A stretch of DNA of 64,000 nt from Pseudomonadota bacterium (GCA_009786025.1 WQUA01000004.1:1-64000); one strand, 5' to 3'. Counted from the stretch's first letter, positions 1 to 9,091 are shown. Notes: generated by a model from the letters alone, not told the origin. Numbers and translations: made by a program.

Positions 1-89
1 AACACGAAGTAGAAAATATTCCTGTCGCGCACGCAGCAATCAAGGGTGTAATAGCCCGCGAGATGTTCCGTGCGATCTGCCTTGTTCAT
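1..89 (-). CDS. Partial CDS, product not recognised
   Basis: The reverse strand opens a reading frame that runs off the left edge of the window. An ATG at base 89 is preceded by AGGAGA with about five bases of spacing; a second ATG directly before it (base 92) sits too close to the Shine-Dalgarno. The visible peptide starts MNKADRTEHLAGYYTLDCC and carries on to the edge without a stop. I do not recognise the family, and it does not resemble the aspartate carbamoyltransferase that often follows pyrR. It would be co-directional with pyrR, which ends 128 bases upstream. Confidence 0.5.
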   Translation of the reverse strand, partial: MNKADRTEHLAGYYTLDCCVRDRNIFYFV

Positions 90-216
90 CATTTCTCCTG
101 TTTATTCGGAGCTTGGAGCGTGGCAGAGATGAAGCGTAGCGTATAACCCCGGCATTTTGGATTTTGAGGCTCTTGAAGCTGGGATTCCACTTCGTTTCAT
201 CCCACCCCGTCCCAAC

Positions 217-687
217 CTACGCCTCGAATTGCAAAACATCACCCTCCGCCACCAACCGCAACACGGTATCCTCCGCAACGATGATGTCGCCGCCGCAATA
301 GGTCGGCGCAATCGGTACGAAGCAACCGCCGCGATCGGCCAGCATCGCCAGTTCTATCGGCGCATGAACGCCGTGTTGCCGCAGCAATGAAATCACCTGC
401 ACGATGGTTTCGCCACGCCATAGCATGGCATCGACTAAAACGATTGTTTCATTTTCAGAAATCATTGCGGAGAACGCCGCTTCGGGAATTGTTTGCAACT
501 TGCCTTGCGCCAACGCATCCAAATCCAGCGCCGCATAGAGGTTCCGTCCCGGTAGCCGCGCCGCTAGTCGCTCGGCCAGCAACACGCCTTCGTCGCCAAG
601 CCCCAGCAGCCATGCGTCTATCGCCACGGCGCTTTCCATGCGCGTCACCAATGCCTCAAAGAAACGCATTGCGTCCGGTACACTCAT
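217..687 (-). CDS. pyrR: PyrR-like phosphoribosyltransferase, degenerate
   Basis: 156 residues resembling PyrR, the pyrimidine operon regulator/uracil phosphoribosyltransferase. The family segment around residues 110-135 is kept (PIELAMLADRGG followed by PIAPTYCG, matching the usual [23 protein letters not shown]). The PRPP-binding motif near residues 83-95 reads VLVDAMLWRGET, whereas active family members have VLVDDVLYTGRT: the second Asp is Ala and the Thr before Gly is Arg. The start overlaps the ruvX stop by four bases (ATGA), so the two are probably translationally coupled. Assignment to the family is fairly sure; catalytic activity is doubtful on sequence grounds. Confidence 0.8.
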   Translation of the reverse strand: MSVPDAMRFFEALVTRMESAVAIDAWLLGLGDEGVLLAERLAARLPGRNLYAALDLDALAQGKLQTIPEAAFSAMISENETIVLVDAMLWRGETIVQVISLLRQHGVHAPIELAMLADRGGCFVPIAPTYCGGDIIVAEDTVLRLVAEGDVLQFEA

Positions 688-1160
688 CTACCCATTTCTC
701 CCTCATCGAAATACGCTTGAAGAATCACTTGCGCCGCGACCGCATCGCGCACTGCCCGCGCTTTTTCGCCGAACTGCCCGCTTTCTTCGAGCAGGCTTTG
801 CGCCGCCCGCGTGGTCAGCCGTTCATCCATCAGCGCCACCGGTAAGCGAAAGGTTTCTTCCAGCCAACGCGCAAATTTCCGGGCGCGTTGCGTCATCTCA
901 TGTTCCGCACCATCCACATGCACGGGCAATCCGACGACCAGCTTCTGCGGCTGCCATTCAGTCATCAACGCACGAAGCGCGGTCTCCCGCGCTTCACGGC
1001 GTTCGACATGCAGCGTTGTCAACGGCCGCGCGGTTTGCGTCAATGTATTGCCGATCGCCACGCCAATGCGTTTGTGGCCAAAATCAAACGCCAGCAGTGT
1101 CGATAGCGTATTCGATTCGGACGCAACTGCAGGCGATATTTCAGGCATGGCCGGCGTCAC
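684..1160 (-). CDS. ruvX: Putative pre-16S rRNA nuclease YqgF/RuvX
   Basis: 158 residues with the RNase H-like fold of the YqgF family. The first strand carries the catalytic Asp in LLAFDFGHKRIGVAIG (about residues 22-37), followed by LVVGLPVHVDG (about 74-84) and MDERLTTRAA near 111-120, all family signatures. The product is thought to trim the 5' end of 16S rRNA. The start codon lies inside the end of algH (20-base overlap) and the stop overlaps pyrR. The algH-ruvX-pyrR order is common in beta- and gammaproteobacteria. Residues 1-20 are poorly conserved, so an ATG four codons in (base 1148) is a possible start. Confidence 0.93.
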   Translation of the reverse strand: MTPAMPEISPAVASESNTLSTLLAFDFGHKRIGVAIGNTLTQTARPLTTLHVERREARETALRALMTEWQPQKLVVGLPVHVDGAEHEMTQRARKFARWLEETFRLPVALMDERLTTRAAQSLLEESGQFGEKARAVRDAVAAQVILQAYFDEGEMGR

Positions 1161-1791
1161 CGGAAAAATGCAGCGGATCGACGCCCAATCGCCGCATCGC
1201 TTCGCTGACTCGCGCTTTCGGCGCGCATTGAAAGAGCAGTTTTTCCGCGTGGTCGCCGGGGATCGTCAGCCAGGCGTTCTGCGCCAACTCCTGTTCCAAT
1301 TGGCCTGCCGACCAACCCGCATAGCCAAGCGATACCAATGCTTCGCCCGGCCCTTCGCCACGTCCCATTGCTTCCAGCACGTCGCGCGAAGTCGTCATGC
1401 CAATTTCTTCGCTGATGGTCAACGTCGATTGCCAGTCGCCAATCGGTCGATGCAGAATGAAACCACGATCGCCGCACACCGGCCCGCCCCAATACACCGG
1501 CGCGCCGTGCCAATGGTTGTCGAACGACGACACTCCAGCGCCGTCGAACAACTGCGCGACGGTCATGTCGGTCTGACGGTTGACAACGATCCCCAACGTG
1601 CCTTCGGCGTTGTGCTCACAAATATAAATAAGCGCATGAGCGAATGGCCCTTCCTCTCCTAACACCGGCATCGCCAGCAGAAAAGAGCCGCGCAAATTCA
1701 TCGGCGCCGCTGATGACGGGATGCCCGTCGTTTCCATTTCAGCACTCGCTTGTTGTTGCGTTTGCTGTTGCGTCGGTTGTTGTCGTGCCAT
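1141..1791 (-). CDS. algH: YqgE/AlgH family protein (DUF179)
   Basis: 216 residues of the UPF0301/AlgH family; molecular function is unsettled. Family landmarks are LRGSFLLAMPVL near residue 33, HALIYICEHNAEGTLGIVVNR near 51-71, and VYWGGPV near 98. An Ala/Gln-rich N-terminal tail of about 30 residues (QQPTQQQTQQQ) precedes the conserved domain; the ATG at 1791 is nevertheless supported by GGAG five to six bases upstream, so I keep it. Starting at the Met before LRGSFLL (base 1701) would give the usual family length of about 186. It sits 9 bases downstream of ffh and overlaps ruvX. Confidence 0.93.
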   Translation of the reverse strand: MARQQPTQQQTQQQASAEMETTGIPSSAAPMNLRGSFLLAMPVLGEEGPFAHALIYICEHNAEGTLGIVVNRQTDMTVAQLFDGAGVSSFDNHWHGAPVYWGGPVCGDRGFILHRPIGDWQSTLTISEEIGMTTSRDVLEAMGRGEGPGEALVSLGYAGWSAGQLEQELAQNAWLTIPGDHAEKLLFQCAPKARVSEAMRRLGVDPLHFSGDAGHA

Positions 1792-1800
1792 CGTGTTCTC

Positions 1801-3150
1801 CTAACGCATTCCCGGCAGCAGTCCACGCATACCGCGCATCATTTTGTTGAGGCCGCCTTTCGCTACCATTTTCATCATTTTCTGCGTCTGTTCAAATTGC
1901 TTCAACAATTGATTGACTTCCTGCACCGTCACCCCGGCGCCTGCGGCAATCCGCCGTTTGCGCGACGCCTTGATGATTTCCGGCTTGCGGCGTTCAGCGA
2001 ACGTCATCGAATGAATGATGCCTTCCATCCGCGCCACTTTCTTTTCCTGCAACGGCGCGCTTTGCGCCGCTTGCGCCAACTCAGCGGGCAGTTTTTCGAG
2101 CAGGCTTTGCATCCCTCCCATGTTGCGCATCTGCCCGATCTGCGTCCTGAAATCTTCCAGATCAAAGCCCTTGCCGGTCTTCAATTTTTTAGCGAGCGTC
2201 TGTGCTTTTTCGATATCGACCGTGCGATGCGCCTCTTCAATCAGCGACAAGACATCACCCATCCCGAGGATTCGCGACGCCATCCGCTCGGGGTAAAAAA
2301 CTTCCAGCCCATCCGGTTTTTCCGATACGCCGGCGAATTTAATCGGCGCACCGGTGACCCAGCGCACTGACAACGCCGCGCCACCGCGCGCATCACCGTC
2401 GAGCTTGGTCAGCACCACACCGGTCAACGGCACCGCTGCGCGGAACGCCGCCGCCGTGTTCGCCGCGTCCTGCCCCTGCATCGCGTCAACGACAAACAGT
2501 GTCTCTACCGGCGTCACCGCCGCGTGCAGCTCGGCGATCTCCTTCATCATCGCTTCATCAATCGACAGCCGACCGGCGGTATCGACGATCACCACATCGT
2601 GATAGTGTTTGCGCGCCCAATCGACCGCCGCCAGAGCTATATCGACCGGCTTCTGTTCGGGTGACGACGGAAAGCAGTCAACACCCACCTGCGCCGCCAG
2701 GGTTTTCAATTGTTCGATGGCCGCTGGCCGGTAAACGTCGGCCGACACTACCAACACCTTTTTCTTCTGCGTCTGCTTCAGCAAACGCGCCAGCTTGCCG
2801 ACGCTGGTGGTCTTGCCGACCCCTTGCAGTCCCGCCATCAAAATCACCGCCGGCGGTGTCGCCGCCAGATTGAGCGCCGACGCTTCGGCTCCCATCAGCG
2901 CTGCCATCTCACGATGCACCACACCAACCAGCGCCTGCCCCGGCGTCAACGAGCCGACGACTTCTTCGCCGATCGCTTTCTCGCGCACCCGCTGGATAAA
3001 TTCGCGCACTGCCGGCAAGGCGACATCCGCTTCCAGCAACGCCAGACGCACTTCGCGCAAAGCTTCCTGAATATTAGACTCGGTCAGCCGCGCCTCGCCT
3101 TTGAGGGTTTTGACGACACGCGACAAGCGTTGGGTTAAATGATCAAACAT
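1801..3150 (-). CDS. ffh: Signal recognition particle protein Ffh
   Basis: 449 residues, normal length for Ffh, the SRP54 GTPase that binds 4.5S RNA and signal sequences and docks with FtsY. N domain covers roughly residues 1-100. The G domain has GLQGVGKTT (about 107-115), DTAGR and TKLDGDARGG. The C-terminal M domain is rich in Met and Arg/Lys and ends GMRGLLPGMR. The ATG at 3150 has AGGAAG upstream at good spacing. It is the first gene of a leftward run with algH, ruvX and pyrR and is divergent from the ypjD-like gene, with 98 bases between them to hold both promoters. Confidence 0.97.
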   Translation of the reverse strand: MFDHLTQRLSRVVKTLKGEARLTESNIQEALREVRLALLEADVALPAVREFIQRVREKAIGEEVVGSLTPGQALVGVVHREMAALMGAEASALNLAATPPAVILMAGLQGVGKTTSVGKLARLLKQTQKKKVLVVSADVYRPAAIEQLKTLAAQVGVDCFPSSPEQKPVDIALAAVDWARKHYHDVVIVDTAGRLSIDEAMMKEIAELHAAVTPVETLFVVDAMQGQDAANTAAAFRAAVPLTGVVLTKLDGDARGGAALSVRWVTGAPIKFAGVSEKPDGLEVFYPERMASRILGMGDVLSLIEEAHRTVDIEKAQTLAKKLKTGKGFDLEDFRTQIGQMRNMGGMQSLLEKLPAELAQAAQSAPLQEKKVARMEGIIHSMTFAERRKPEIIKASRKRRIAAGAGVTVQEVNQLLKQFEQTQKMMKMVAKGGLNKMMRGMRGLLPGMR

Positions 3151-3248
3151 GGGCTTCCTGAAGGGTTATCTTGCGGTCACAACGCGGTATTCTCGCCGTC
3201 GCCAACTGAATAGCCTGACAATCCGGGTTAAGTTAAAATAACGGTTCC

Positions 3249-4058
3249 ATGATTATACCGCTTCCGTTTTTCCACCTTCTGGTCGCCGCTCTCTACGCGC
3301 TAGGCGCCGTCACACACTGGCGGGTGTCTCGATCGCGTCAGAGCGCCTATGTGATGCCGAAATACGTCTGGGGCTTCGCGCTGTTCACACTGGCTTTGCA
3401 TGCGTGCGCTATCATCCGCGCCATCGCTGCCCCCGATGGTATTGACATCTCGCTGGGCAATGCCATTTCGTTGGTGGCTTTCCTGTGTGTGCTCATAGCT
3501 TGGGCCTTCGGACTGATGAGGGCGTTGCCAGGTTTCGCCAGTGTGATCCTGGGCGGAGCGGCCGTTGCCGCACTGATGCCGATCGTGTTTACCAGCGCCC
3601 GTCGATTTTTGTACGCCACGGAATCGTGGGCTGCCCTGCATATTGCGATAGCATTTTCCGCCTACTCGCTGCTTTTCGTCGCCGCCATCCAAGCATTGGT
3701 CATGGTCGGCCTGGAGAAGCGGCTGCACGCCGGCGTCACCGCGCTGCGCACCCCACCGCTGCTAACGCTAGAGCGCTATCTGTTCAAGTTGATTTCGCTG
3801 GGATTTATCCTTTTGACATTAACTGTCGTCAGCGGGCTGTTTTTTTCCGAGCAGGTTTTCGGTACGCCATTTGAATTAACACACAAAAGCGGCTTTTCGG
3901 TCTTGGCCTGGTTTATTTACGGGACACTGCTGGTTGGCCGCTGGCGCTTCGGCTGGCGCGGCCGCAAGGCGCTCTACTGGATCTTGGCGGGAACACTTTT
4001 CCTGGTATTCGCCTATCTTGGCTCCAAACTGGTGCTGGAAGTTTTTCTGCAACGCTGA
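3249..4058 (+). CDS. CcsA/YpjD-like inner membrane protein
   Basis: 269 residues, almost entirely hydrophobic, with about eight predicted membrane helices. It matches the cytochrome c assembly protein (CcsA/ResC/CcmC) fold as found in YpjD: the C-terminal part has FFSEQVFGTPFELTHKSGFS and then AWFIYGTLLVGRWRFGWRG, with the conserved His in ELTHK. Proteobacterial YpjD is a stand-alone protein beside ffh, as here, divergent from it. A direct role in haem handling is plausible from the fold but not shown. The next gene follows after 49 bases on the same strand, as is usual for ypjD and a CorC-type protein. Confidence 0.85.
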   Translation: MIIPLPFFHLLVAALYALGAVTHWRVSRSRQSAYVMPKYVWGFALFTLALHACAIIRAIAAPDGIDISLGNAISLVAFLCVLIAWAFGLMRALPGFASVILGGAAVAALMPIVFTSARRFLYATESWAALHIAIAFSAYSLLFVAAIQALVMVGLEKRLHAGVTALRTPPLLTLERYLFKLISLGFILLTLTVVSGLFFSEQVFGTPFELTHKSGFSVLAWFIYGTLLVGRWRFGWRGRKALYWILAGTLFLVFAYLGSKLVLEVFLQR

Positions 4059-4107
4059 CCCGCTGCGCGAAAACAACGGGCGCGGGCTCCTCGTCACCGA
4101 CTTGAAT

Positions 4108-5019
4108 ATGACGCCTCTTTTATGGTTTCTGGTTGGTATCATCGGCGGCCTCGCCAGCGGCCTCTTCGTTGCCACCGTTTTATTCCGCAATCGCCGCTTC
4201 CCCGGAAATTCTACCCACGTGGCCTTGCCGCCTCCTTTGGAAACGACTGTCGGCGCGCCTCCGGAAATATCTCCTCTTCTTCAGGACATCCTCGGCGGCA
4301 GTGTCGATGACGTGATGACGCCGCGGCCGCAAATCCAAGCGCTGGATTTACTGGATACGCCGGATCGCCTGCGTCAAAGCATCATCGCCGGGCGCCATCT
4401 GCGGTTGCCGGTTTATGAGAATTCGCTGGATCACATCGCCGGCATCCTCGACCTGCGCGAAGCGTTACGCCTTTTTTCAGCACACTCCCCCGATGCCGAT
4501 GCTTTACGCGCCCTATTACATCCCGCTTACTATATCCCGGTCGGAACGCCGTTGTTAAAACAGGTTCAGCAATTTCAGATCGATCGGCAACACTTGGGCT
4601 TGGTCGTCGATGAATACGGCGAACTTCAAGGATTGGTCACCCTTGGAGACTTGGCTCATGAAATCGCCGCAGCTCTGGCCTCCGCCCATCCCAGGTTGGA
4701 CGAAACCTTGCACACCGCCCCGACGATTCCGGAAACCGGCCTCATTATCGACGCCGGCACCCCGCTAAGAACGCTGAACCGCCGTTTGGGTTGCCGTTTC
4801 CCCCTTGACGGACCGAAAACGCTGAGCGGGCTGATCGTTGAGCATCTGGGTGATATTCCCGATGCCGGCGCCTGTTGTGAGGTCGCCGGATACCCAGTGG
4901 AGATACTACAAACAAAACAACACGCCGTCCGTGTCGTAAAACTTCGACCCGGTGTCACAACATCCCACAAAAATGCCTCTTTACCTTTACAAACACCGGA
5001 AGAGCAGGCATCATCGTAA
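4108..5019 (+). CDS. CBS-pair/CorC-HlyC domain protein lacking DUF21
   Basis: 303 residues from the ATG at 4108. One N-terminal membrane helix (about residues 4-25) is followed by a low-complexity linker, then a CBS pair beginning VDDVMTPRPQIQALDL (about residues 69-85), with RLPVYENSLDHIAGILDL and VVDEYGELQGLVTLGDL, and finally a C-terminal CorC_HlyC domain (about residues 210-290). Full-length relatives (the CorC/HlyC or MgpC class, about 420-430 residues) have a four-helix DUF21 membrane domain ahead of the CBS pair; it is absent here and no such domain is encoded upstream. The frame is open further back to 3934 but that part overlaps the ypjD-like gene. Possible role in divalent cation or magnesium/cobalt efflux, weakened by the missing domain. 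Confidence 0.8.
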   Translation: MTPLLWFLVGIIGGLASGLFVATVLFRNRRFPGNSTHVALPPPLETTVGAPPEISPLLQDILGGSVDDVMTPRPQIQALDLLDTPDRLRQSIIAGRHLRLPVYENSLDHIAGILDLREALRLFSAHSPDADALRALLHPAYYIPVGTPLLKQVQQFQIDRQHLGLVVDEYGELQGLVTLGDLAHEIAAALASAHPRLDETLHTAPTIPETGLIIDAGTPLRTLNRRLGCRFPLDGPKTLSGLIVEHLGDIPDAGACCEVAGYPVEILQTKQHAVRVVKLRPGVTTSHKNASLPLQTPEEQASS

Positions 5020-5129
5020 GGTATGGTAGCAACATGTTTTGTTTCATGGCCGAAACTTCCCGCAGTACCGTCATAAGCCCAAAGACCGAATACCGCATGG
5101 CCTTTTAACAGAAAACGATTTCTCGATCC

Positions 5130-6863
5130 ATGGCAACTCCGGCTTCCTCTCTCTCCGTCAGCGGTCTGGCGCGCGCGCTGGTTCAGCAGAAAGTGCTGAC
5201 GCAAATAGAAATGGAAACCATGGCCAGCCAGGCCAAAACGACCGGTATTGCTTTTGTCGAGCAGTTTTTGATGTCTCGCAAGATGACGGCCACCGAATTG
5301 GGGCTTTTCGCTGCTGAGAAATTCGGCGTACCGCTGTTTGATCTCGCCGCCATCGACCCCAACGCGCTCGCCAAGGAGCATTTCGACGCCAAACAGGCTA
5401 ACGCCCAACGAATCCTGCCGTTGCACATGCGCGGTAAGCGACTGTTCGTTGCCGTTTCTGACCCCACCAATCTGAAGGCGCTTGACGAGATCCGCTTCAA
5501 AACCAACCTGCAAGTCGAGCCGGTGCTGGTTGAGGACGACAAACTCAGTCAAGTGCTGCGCTACCGCACCGAAGAGAGCGATACGACGGTCAAGGACATG
5601 ACCGCCGACCTCGCCAACGCCGAAGCTGACCTAGCCAACCTGGAAAGTCTCGGCCTGGCAGTCGCCGCTGGCGAAGAAACCAATGCCGAGGTTGAAAATT
5701 CGCCGGTCGTCCGCTACCTGCAGAAAATTCTGCTCGATGCGATCCAGCTCGGCGCCTCCGATATCCATTTCGAGCCGTATGAGAAATTCTTTCGGATTCG
5801 TTACCGGCTCGATGGTGTTCTACAGGAAATCGCCCAACCGCCGATGAATCTGCGGGAACCGATTGCGACCCGGATCAAAGTAATCTCCCGTCTCGACATC
5901 TCCGAAAAACGGATTCCTCAAGACGGCCGAATGAAGCTGCTGCTGACCAACAACAAGGCCATCGATTTTCGGGTATCGTCGCTGCCGACCCTGCACGGCG
6001 AAAAAATCGTAATGCGGCTTCTCGATTCGTCCAGCGCCAACCTGAACATCGACTCTCTTGGCTATGAGCCCGCACAAAAAGAAGCAATGTTGCACGCAAT
6101 CCATCGTCCCTACGGAATGGTGCTCGTCACTGGCCCCACCGGCAGCGGCAAAACTGTCTCGCTGTACAGTTGCCTCAGCATCCTGAACCAGCCAAACACC
6201 AATATTTCGACCGTCGAGGATCCGGTGGAAATCCAGTTGCCGGGGATCAATCAGGTCAACGTCAACGAAAAGGCCGGCCTGACGTTTTCGACAGCGCTGC
6301 GTTCGTTTCTGCGCCAGGATCCGGATATCGTGATGGTTGGTGAGGTTCGCGATCTCGAAACTGCCGACATCGCCGTCAAAGCGGCGCAAACCGGCCACCT
6401 GGTTTTATCGACACTGCACACCAACGATGCACCGACAACACTGACTCGACTCGCCAATATGGGCGTTCCGGCATTCAACATCGCTTCGTCGGTGATTCTG
6501 ATTACGGCGCAGCGCCTTGGCCGACGGTTGTGCCCACAGTGTAAACAGCCCGTCAATCTGCCAAAAGATATTCTGCTGGCAGCCGGGTTCAGGGAAAACG
6601 ACCTTGACGGCAGTTGGCGGCCTTATGGGCCGGTCGGCTGCGCGCATTGCAAAAAAACCGGCTACAAAGGGCGTGTTGGGGTTTTTGAAGTCATGCCGGT
6701 CAGTGACACGTTGCGCGAAATCATCATGAACCACGGCACCGCGCTCGATATCGCCGCGCAGGCGCAGCGCGAAGGCATCAAGAACTTGCGCCAATCGGGA
6801 CTGGTCAAAGTCAAAGCCGGCGTCACTTCTCTCGAAGAGATTGAAGCCATCACCAACGAATAA
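5130..6863 (+). CDS. pilB: Type IV pilus assembly ATPase PilB
   Basis: 577 residues, full length for PilB/GspE. An N-terminal T2SSE_N (MshEN) domain covers about residues 10-150. The ATPase core has ASDIHFEPYE (about 210), Walker A GPTGSGKT near residues 335-342, the Asp box TVEDPVE, Walker B DPDIVMVGEVRD and the His box STLHTNDAPTT. Four cysteines in two pairs, CPQC (about 468) and CAHC (about 504), form the zinc site typical of PilB. The enzyme powers pilus extension at the inner membrane with PilC. No good Shine-Dalgarno is visible ahead of 5130. pilC follows after 22 bases; the retraction ATPase pilT and the pilin are not in the window. Confidence 0.97.
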   Translation: MATPASSLSVSGLARALVQQKVLTQIEMETMASQAKTTGIAFVEQFLMSRKMTATELGLFAAEKFGVPLFDLAAIDPNALAKEHFDAKQANAQRILPLHMRGKRLFVAVSDPTNLKALDEIRFKTNLQVEPVLVEDDKLSQVLRYRTEESDTTVKDMTADLANAEADLANLESLGLAVAAGEETNAEVENSPVVRYLQKILLDAIQLGASDIHFEPYEKFFRIRYRLDGVLQEIAQPPMNLREPIATRIKVISRLDISEKRIPQDGRMKLLLTNNKAIDFRVSSLPTLHGEKIVMRLLDSSSANLNIDSLGYEPAQKEAMLHAIHRPYGMVLVTGPTGSGKTVSLYSCLSILNQPNTNISTVEDPVEIQLPGINQVNVNEKAGLTFSTALRSFLRQDPDIVMVGEVRDLETADIAVKAAQTGHLVLSTLHTNDAPTTLTRLANMGVPAFNIASSVILITAQRLGRRLCPQCKQPVNLPKDILLAAGFRENDLDGSWRPYGPVGCAHCKKTGYKGRVGVFEVMPVSDTLREIIMNHGTALDIAAQAQREGIKNLRQSGLVKVKAGVTSLEEIEAITNE

Positions 6864-6885
6864 CTTTACCGAACGAGGTTCAACA

Positions 6886-8118
6886 ATGGCCGTTGCTACC
6901 ACCGCTGCTACTAAAGATGTCAAAATCAAGGAATCCCTTTTTGCCTGGGAGGGCACCGACAAAAACGGACGACAAGCCCGCGGCGAAATCCGGGCGGCGT
7001 CCATGGCCGTCGCGACGACATCACTGCGCCGGCAAGGCGTCAAAGTCAAAAAAATCAGCAAGAAGACCTTCCAGGGCGGCAGCAAGATCAAGGAAAAAGA
7101 CCTGACGTTTTTCACCCGCCAACTGGCGACCATGTTGAAGTCCGGCGTGCCGCTGCTGCAAGCGTTCGATATCGTTGGCCGCGGCCACGTCAATCCGCGT
7201 TTCTCAAGACTGCTGTTCGACATCAAGGGCAAGATCGAGGCCGGTTCCAGCATGGCGCAGGCGTTCCGCGCGCACCCTCTCTATTTCAACCCGCTGTTCT
7301 GCAATCTGGTCGAAGCCGGCGAAACCGCCGGGATTCTCGACAGCGTGCTGGAGCGGCTCGCCACCTATCAGGAAAAATCACTGGCCTTGAAAGGCAAGAT
7401 CAAGTCGGCGTTGACGTATCCGACGGTGGTCATCGTGGTCGCTATCGGGGTGGTCGGTATCATCATGTACAAGGTGATCCCCGTTTTCGTAAAAATGTTC
7501 AAGGACATGAACGCCTCGTTGCCGCTGCCGACCCAGATTGTTGTGAACCTGTCTGATTTTGTCGTCAGCAACGGCATCTTTATTTTATTCGGTCTCATCG
7601 GCATCATTCTCGGCATCCGCGCCTACCACAAACGGTCGGCCTCCTTCCGGATGCTGGTGGATCGAACCTCGCTGCGCGCGCCGGTCATCGGACCGATGCT
7701 CGAAAAAGCGGCGATCGCCCGCTGGACGCGAACCTTATCAACCATGTTCTCGGCCGGCGTGCCATTGGTCGAGGCGCTCGACAGTGTCGGCGGCGCTGCC
7801 GGCAACGGCGTTTACGCTGAAGCCACCAAAAAAATTAAAACCGACGTCAGTACCGGTGTCTCTTTGACCAATGCGATGATCAACGCCAATCTGTTTCCGC
7901 CGATGGTGCTGCAAATGACCCAGATCGGTGAGGAATCCGGCGCGCTTGACAGCATGCTGACCAAAATCGCCGATTTCTACGATCGCGAAGTCGATGAAGC
8001 CGTCGCTGCCTTGTCGGCGATGCTTGAGCCGATCATCATCGTTTTCCTCGGGGTTGTCATCGGGGGCATCGTGATCTCCATTTACCTGCCGATTTTCCAG
8101 ATAGGCAACGCCCTCTGA
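6886..8118 (+). CDS. pilC: Type IV pilus inner membrane platform protein PilC
   Basis: 410 residues with two T2SF domains (about residues 70-190 and 275-395) and three membrane helices, near residues 175-195, 225-245 and 380-400. FTRQLATMLKSGVPLLQAF and TRTLSTMFSAGVPLVEAL are the paired repeats of the family. The frame is open from a TTG at 6841, inside pilB, but the ATG at 6886 preceded by GAGG fits better. PilC anchors PilB and the pilin platform. It is co-transcribed with pilB, and a strong terminator follows 20 bases after its stop. Confidence 0.97.
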   Translation: MAVATTAATKDVKIKESLFAWEGTDKNGRQARGEIRAASMAVATTSLRRQGVKVKKISKKTFQGGSKIKEKDLTFFTRQLATMLKSGVPLLQAFDIVGRGHVNPRFSRLLFDIKGKIEAGSSMAQAFRAHPLYFNPLFCNLVEAGETAGILDSVLERLATYQEKSLALKGKIKSALTYPTVVIVVAIGVVGIIMYKVIPVFVKMFKDMNASLPLPTQIVVNLSDFVVSNGIFILFGLIGIILGIRAYHKRSASFRMLVDRTSLRAPVIGPMLEKAAIARWTRTLSTMFSAGVPLVEALDSVGGAAGNGVYAEATKKIKTDVSTGVSLTNAMINANLFPPMVLQMTQIGEESGALDSMLTKIADFYDREVDEAVAALSAMLEPIIIVFLGVVIGGIVISIYLPIFQIGNAL

Positions 8119-8138
8119 TCTGTTTACAGAAATTACCT

Positions 8139-8170
8139 GCCGAGGCACACTCTTGTGCCTCGGCTTTTTT
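8139..8170 (+). terminator. Rho-independent terminator after pilC
   Basis: A perfect 10-base-pair stem, GCCGAGGCAC (8139-8148) with GTGCCTCGGC (8155-8164), six-base loop, followed by six T residues. It separates pilB-pilC from pilD-coaE-zapD-yacG. Confidence 0.9.
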
Positions 8171-8187
8171 ACTAACTTTTGTTTTGC

Positions 8188-9087
8188 ATGCCTTATCCTG
8201 TGCCCTCTCTTCCGCTCCCTGCTTTCCCCGGTTGGTTTTTATTGGACGATCCCATCGTCGCCCTGATCGCCGCCGCGGTCGTCGGTCTTTGCGTCGGCAG
8301 TTTTATAAACGTCGTGGTCCACCGCCTGCCGAAAATGATGCAACGTGCCTGGGAACAGCAATGCGCCGAATTACGCGATGATCCGCCTTCTGAAGAACCC
8401 GCTACCCCCTACAACCTCGTCGTTCCGCGCTCGGCTTGCCCCACGTGTCAACATCAGATCACCGCGCTTGAAAACATTCCCGTCGTGTCCTGGCTCTTTT
8501 TGCGCGGTAAATGTTCACAATGCGGCGCGCGCATTTCGATCCGCTACCCACTGGTCGAGCTGCTGGGCGGTTTACTGGCTGGGCTGGCTTTCTGGTTTTT
8601 CGGGCCGTCCTGGCAAGCGTTGGCGGCTTGTGCTCTGTTATGGACGCTGTTGGCTTTGACCTTCATCGACGCCGACACGCAGTTATTGCCCGATGATTTG
8701 ACTTTACCTCTTTTGTGGGCCGGGTTGTTCGTCAATCTTTTCGGCATGTTCACAACGCTGCCCTATGCTGTCATCGGCGCGATGGCCGGTTATTTATCAC
8801 TGTGGCTGGTGTACTGGGTATTCAAACTGCTGCGCAATAAAGAGGGGATGGGCTATGGCGATTTCAAACTGCTGGCTGCACTCGGCGCCTGGCTCGGCTG
8901 GCCCATGTTGATACCCATTGTCCTTCTGTCTTCGCTGGTGGGCGCCTTGCTGGGGCTGGGGCTGATCCTGTTCCGCGGCCGTGACCACAATGTTCCGATG
9001 TCATTCGGCCCGTTTCTGGCGATCGCTGGCGCTATAGCGCTTTTCTTCGGGTCGATCATCAACCGCTGGCTGCTACTGCCCCTCTAA
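8188..9087 (+). CDS. pilD: Prepilin peptidase/N-methyltransferase PilD
   Basis: 299 residues, normal length. The N-terminal cytoplasmic segment has the two CxxC pairs of the zinc site (CPTC and CSQC). The catalytic aspartates lie in ALTFIDADTQLLPD and in GYGDFKLLAALG, the latter being the GxGD motif. About seven or eight membrane helices. PilD cleaves prepilins and methylates the new N-terminal residue. Start choice is uncertain: an in-frame TTG at 8179 is also possible and no Shine-Dalgarno is clear. It follows a terminator and precedes coaE by only four bases, so coaE is probably in the same transcript. Confidence 0.96.
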   Translation: MPYPVPSLPLPAFPGWFLLDDPIVALIAAAVVGLCVGSFINVVVHRLPKMMQRAWEQQCAELRDDPPSEEPATPYNLVVPRSACPTCQHQITALENIPVVSWLFLRGKCSQCGARISIRYPLVELLGGLLAGLAFWFFGPSWQALAACALLWTLLALTFIDADTQLLPDDLTLPLLWAGLFVNLFGMFTTLPYAVIGAMAGYLSLWLVYWVFKLLRNKEGMGYGDFKLLAALGAWLGWPMLIPIVLLSSLVGALLGLGLILFRGRDHNVPMSFGPFLAIAGAIALFFGSIINRWLLLPL

Positions 9088-9091
9088 TCCT

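Noticed and set aside
8179..8187. TTG start for pilD
   Set aside because: In frame but adds three residues with no Shine-Dalgarno; the ATG at 8188 is preferred.
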